NCBI RefSeq assembly: GCF_003286085.1
Contig: NW_020825298.1
Coordinates: forward strand, 14,074,001-14,138,000
Length of the DNA: 64,000 nt
Direction: 5' to 3'
Origin: Drosophila persimilis
Lineage: Eukaryota > Arthropoda > Insecta > Diptera > Drosophilidae
The notes under the pieces: generated by a model
The model's input: the letters and a program-made list of their open reading frames with translations, nothing else
Told to the model about the DNA's origin: nothing
The model's database searches: none
Shown here: positions 59,796 through 64,000 of the stretch, in pieces
How the letters are laid out: each line of letters opens with the position of its first letter
How positions within the stretch are numbered: position 1 is the stretch's first letter
Position numbers and translations under genes: made by a program

Positions 59796-62700
59796 TGTTT
59801 ACAGTAATGGTATCCTTAGATGAAGGGCATATCTATGGGCATATTCCATCTATTATTACCTCCATGGCTATCACAACGGGCCGAAACCGGCCTATGTGTG
59901 CTGGGCTCCGAGCGAGCTTGGCGGCCGTCTCTACCTAACCTCTACCTCCATGGCTTCATGTTTAGACCAACAATTGACATCGAAATTCGGGGCCTAATTC
60001 GAGCTCGAATTCGGGATACCCCCAAAAGTTGCGCATCCTCCACAACAAACCAAACCCACATCCGCCCACCAGCCAATGAGCCATGGGCAATCGGATGGCC
60101 ATAACCAAAACCCAAATACACAGCTCAATGCTGTGCTGCAACAATGCTAGCTTTAAAGCTCTTAAGCCAACATTAAATGTAGCATAAAAACACATAATAG
60201 CGTTGAAAGGGGGGAGTCAGGCAGGGGATACGCTTACGATTCAAGAGCCATCATCCAGTATTCAGAGTGTTTCGAATACAACATCTTTCGTACCCTATTC
60301 ATGGGTTCACTGCGCAGGGACATCGTCATGAAAGGACATCATCAACAGCGTGAGAATCGCTGCAGATTCTACCCACACACGCAAAGGACTCTCGCTTTTC
60401 CCGCTTTTCCGGGGCAGGAGAGGCAGGAGAGGCAGGAGTACGGTGATAGAGCCGGAAGCGGCAAGCGATTGACAATGTGCACTTAATAGCGGATTACACG
60501 CATTATCCCCCGTCGCTGTTGCTGCTGATGCTGGAAATGCGACTAAAATGTATTGGCAATCAAATGATGATGCCCCCAAAGACCGAAACTTAGACGTCAG
60601 TCAAAACCAACCTTCAAAACCAGGGGAAATGTCTGCCAAAAAAGAGAAACAGGAGTAGGAGCAGAAGCAGAAGGGGTACAGATTTACGTATGTACTTTCC
60701 CCAATAAGTGGGGAAAATCGTCGACGACTCTTCTTCCCTGAAGAGAAGGCGAAACAACAATAGCACAACGGGCTCAAGGAAAACAAAACACGAAGGGAAC
60801 ACTTCTGTAGAGGGAAACCCAAGGTAATACGAAGTGGAAATGCTCTAGGAAGAGAACCTCAAGCGAAATAAGTCTGTAGAACGGAAAGGGCATATAAATA
60901 CCATTCGAATACCTTTCGAATAGATTTTTACTGAGAAGATTTCTTCCCAGTCATAAATAAGATCCAGCATACAATTTTTGATAATCCCATCTTCACTCTT
61001 CACATTTACAGCGTCCTATAGCTCTTTTATTCTTCTCTCTACTCTCTATTTCAAAGGATCATCTCTACAACCAAGGCACCCTTTGTTTTTCCAAACTTTT
61101 CCCATGTTATCTTTTCCCAAAACTGAAAGTTCCATCCAGAGAAATCTATCCAAAGCCCCACGCTCTCTCCGCCTCTGCTCTCCGCCACTGTCTCCCAGAA
61201 AGAGCATCCGTCCACTCTCTTCCCCAAGAAAGAGTAACAATAGATGGAGGCAAATCCTCCTAGTACTATGCCCGACATGTCGCATGTCTTTCTGTCTCTC
61301 TGCATTCTTTTTTTGGGGGAACATTTTCTTAGTTTTTGGCCGCTACAAAGCCTCATGTTAGGCTGCCTTTTTGGGGTTTTCCTTGGCTGGTAGCCGTAAA
61401 TAAACAATAAACACACATAGACACATGCACACCCCCCAAAACAATTTCACCCCCTCCCCCCCACACATCGGTTCTCCAAAGATACGCCCCGTCCCCCCAT
61501 AGAAAACACCATTGTAGTATCCACAACAGACAGATACAAAATGCTTTTGTTGTTTAGAGCAAAAAGCAAAAAAGCCACAAAAATCGTTCAAGGCACGTTT
61601 GTGTAAGAATTTTTTGTGTGTGGCACGGGTTGGTGGATGCCACATGCGAGTAGTAAAGTTGTTAAGGGAGGGGTTTGGCGTTGTTTTCGAGGGTTGGGCT
61701 CCCTGCTGTGGTTAGCCATTTTCTAGTTTTCGGGTCTTTTCCGTTTTCTTCCTTCTGTTTGGGTTCTCCTCTATTCCTTTTGTATGATTTCTCGACGTTG
61801 CCAAAGTGCCAATAAAGTTAATTGAAAAGATGTTTGCCCTGCTGCCAGCTGCCAGCTGCCAGTGTTGGTTAGCGAGTGTTAGTGTTGGAAAAAACACTGT
61901 AGGTGTACAACGAATTGTACAATGACGTGAATGCTGTCTATAGAACTTCACTGAGAGCCAAATTTGTAACATGCTTAATGGAATTTGGGGAAAATACAAT
62001 TTTCCTTCAGTAATGCTAGTGTTGGTTACTGTTTTGAGTGTTGGGTACAGTTGGAAAAGCGATAGTAAAGCTTTCGATTAGTTGAAATGTGACTTCAGGC
62101 AAAATTCAGGGGAATACTTTACAAGTATTATTCATATGTGTTTCTAGTGTTGATTAGCTGCTGGAAGTATTGGAAAATCACTAAAAAATCATTGAATAAA
62201 AACATTCTCTAGGTTTAGAAGAGTTTCTCTGACAAAAAAGAGTCCAGTGTTGATAAAATAAAGTTCTTATTACAATCGAAAATGGATGTATGATATCAAA
62301 GACCATTCTAAGGACTACCAGTTAAATCAACACTCAATGCTACTTTCAGACCTTTTCCACTGCTAGGATGAGAGTGTCCTTCAACGCTTTTCCCCGTACC
62401 AAAACTGGCATCATAGCCGCATTGAGCATTGACCAACGAATCGCTACCCTGTCAGAGCACTTTAGACTCTGACAAATAAGTTATTATGGGAAAATATGAC
62501 AAGCATCGCACATTTTTCCACGCACCACCGCACCGCCGCCCACTGGCTGACAGTCTTATAAATGTTGGCTACTTTGTATGCTAATATCTGCTCCCCCAAA
62601 GAAAGAAAGAATGAAAAGAACTGCTGGCAAGAGAGCTCTTCTAACAAATAATGTTGCCACTTGTCACGTTTAATGGTATTTGCATTTGTATACAGCAACA

Positions 62701-64000
62701 CCAACACCAACACCAAAGTGTCAGAAGCATCATCATCAACACGCATCCTTCGTCCTTCCTGGTACTCCCTCGCCTTTCTCACCAGAAACCAGACAATTCC
62801 TTACTTTCACATTCTTTTTCCTTGGCAAATATTTACGCGGCATTTTAAGCGGATTTCTTCTCATTTTGAGTGATTTGTGTCGCTTTTTCCCAATCCCTAT
62901 AAAAAAAATTGTCATTTGCGGCAATCCTTGGGAATGGGCCGGTGGGGCTAGAGGGTTTTGAGAAGGGCGTGGGAATATTGGGGTCCTTAAACCACTGGCA
63001 GGGTGCGTGATGAGCCGAAAAGTGATGTCTAATGGGCCATCTAATGGCAATGAAGACATTTTTGTATTTTATGGTTGGACAAGTGAAAAGTTTCGATGTT
63101 TTAAAGAGGGATTATCATTTGGCATGAAATGATATATGTATGGGATTAGTTTTAAGAGATCTAGAAAAAGAAGAAAGGAACAGTAATAACGATGGGTTTT
63201 TTACGGGGAAAGAACTCAAAGGAAAAGAGTCAACCTTTAGAAATTGTATCTTTAAGCTTCCAATCTATTTTCTTAACATTTAGAATATATTAAGCAATGC
63301 ATCTGTGGGCAAAAGTACAGGAACAGATGATTCTTCCCAATTTTGTATGATTTATTAAGAGAAAAATGGAATACCAAATATACCCGATAGATCTTTATAG
63401 TATCTTTGATTTGGAACTTAAAAGATTTCTCCCTGTACTCTATATTTGTATTAACTAATTTCTCTAGAACTACTCTTGATTTGTTCTCTTCTTGTCTTTG
63501 ATTTTGAACATTCCATATTCCATCTCTTAATTTCCTTTTGATAATCCATAACGAACGCCCTAATCCCTGAGTACACAACAATCCTTTCATCTAGAATCGC
63601 TCGTATATTCCGTAGAACTTTAACTTTAGCGCTTTTTGCAAATCGTAAAGTTTTACAAGCTCAAAGCAAACAAAATTCTTAACGTGAAGGCAGTTTCCTT
63701 TCGTCCTTCGTTTTGCTGATTTTCCTGGAAAGGCTTACCAGAAACGACAAGACGCTGGGTGAATGGAGAAAACCTTTTTGCCCAAGAATCAGCCTGGCGG
63801 AAAACCTAATGAAAATGGTTCTAGAAAATGGAAATTTCTGCTTAGTTCTCTAGGACTCTCCGTTCTATATTGTTGCATATATATTTTTGTGGCACTTAAG
63901 CCTTTTGTCAACCGTTTCCGTCCCCGTTTCTGGCACTGCGGTAAGCCAAGGTTCGTTCCATTTCAGGCCCCCCGTGCGGTGTATGTCCCTCGTTTCAGGC

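Larger units (their letters stand above)
58055..64000 (+). other. dsf: dsf intron 3, continues past the window
   Basis: Starts GTAAGC. Apart from the antisense lectin gene it shows no supported coding sequence. It holds GGTATTT repeat zones on either side of the lectin, a GC-rich stretch near 59880-60100, GGCAGGAGA repeats at about 60414-60440, and CTGCCAGCTGCCAG repeats at about 61840-61860. An acceptor-like CGTTTCAG ends at about 63998, but the two bases after it would not give the expected alanine codon, so I do not call it the next exon. Confidence 0.6.

Noticed and set aside
63990-64000. Possible fourth dsf exon at the very end of the window (CGTTTCAG acceptor)
   Set aside because: The two bases after the acceptor would make a glycine codon where the family has alanine after NKD, and only two bases are available.

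Overview
This is a eukaryotic window from a fruit fly (genus Drosophila). The species was not determined. Recognisable fly genes, short 55-67 bp introns, TATA/Inr promoters and long noncoding gaps all point that way. Three landmarks match D. melanogaster cytological region 26A (Muller element B): the BEACH-family gene blue cheese (bchs), the orphan nuclear receptor dissatisfaction (dsf), and a seminal-fluid gene cluster resembling Acp26Aa/Acp26Ab. Assignment to a species group such as obscura is only a guess.

Left part (1-18 kb). A proline-rich secreted protein gene (398-1016, +) is followed by about 6 kb of noncoding sequence and an intronless BTB-BACK-discoidin gene (7442-8584, -). Next, on the minus strand, comes what I think is the most interesting locus: a cluster of short, two-exon secreted-protein genes. 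Reading along the minus strand these are a 107-aa coiled-coil protein (13946-13562), a 250-aa ovulin-like protein with an acidic PPKED repeat domain (12712-11893), then a tandem array of Acp26Ab-like units (11364-10080). The array has one full-length copy (92 aa), one copy with a new 30-residue C-terminus, one dead copy and one promoter-only fragment. None of the array genes is visible as a single ORF, because each is split inside the signal-peptide region. A possible frameshifted cysteine-rich secreted peptide lies at 17819-18092 (+).

Middle (18-36 kb). This is mostly noncoding, with one gene for a secreted insect-allergen-repeat (G12-like) protein (27890-28948, -). A TATA-less promoter with Motif 6 and Motif 1 elements and a candidate 5' UTR exon near 33.3-33.6 kb probably belongs to bchs.

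Right part (36-64 kb). bchs (35966-49304, +) can be followed through 17 coding exons that splice in frame to 3494 codons, ending in BEACH, WD40 and FYVE domains. Its second coding intron holds an antisense four-transmembrane gene whose reading frame is broken in a run of seven A. A Cys-Gly-Ser repeat gene of the male-germline Mst type (51838-52209, -) is convergent with bchs. dsf starts at 55622 (+). Its first three coding exons, encoding the whole DNA-binding domain, are present, and the rest lies beyond the window. Its third intron contains an antisense C-type lectin gene flanked by copies of a degenerate repeat.

How the genes relate: the left cluster looks like a fast-evolving male reproductive secretome, with local duplication, decay and C-terminal replacement. 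bchs (selective autophagy) and dsf (sexual differentiation of the nervous system) are conserved anchors hosting nested genes on the opposite strand. Protein comparisons are from memory of the families; no searches were run.
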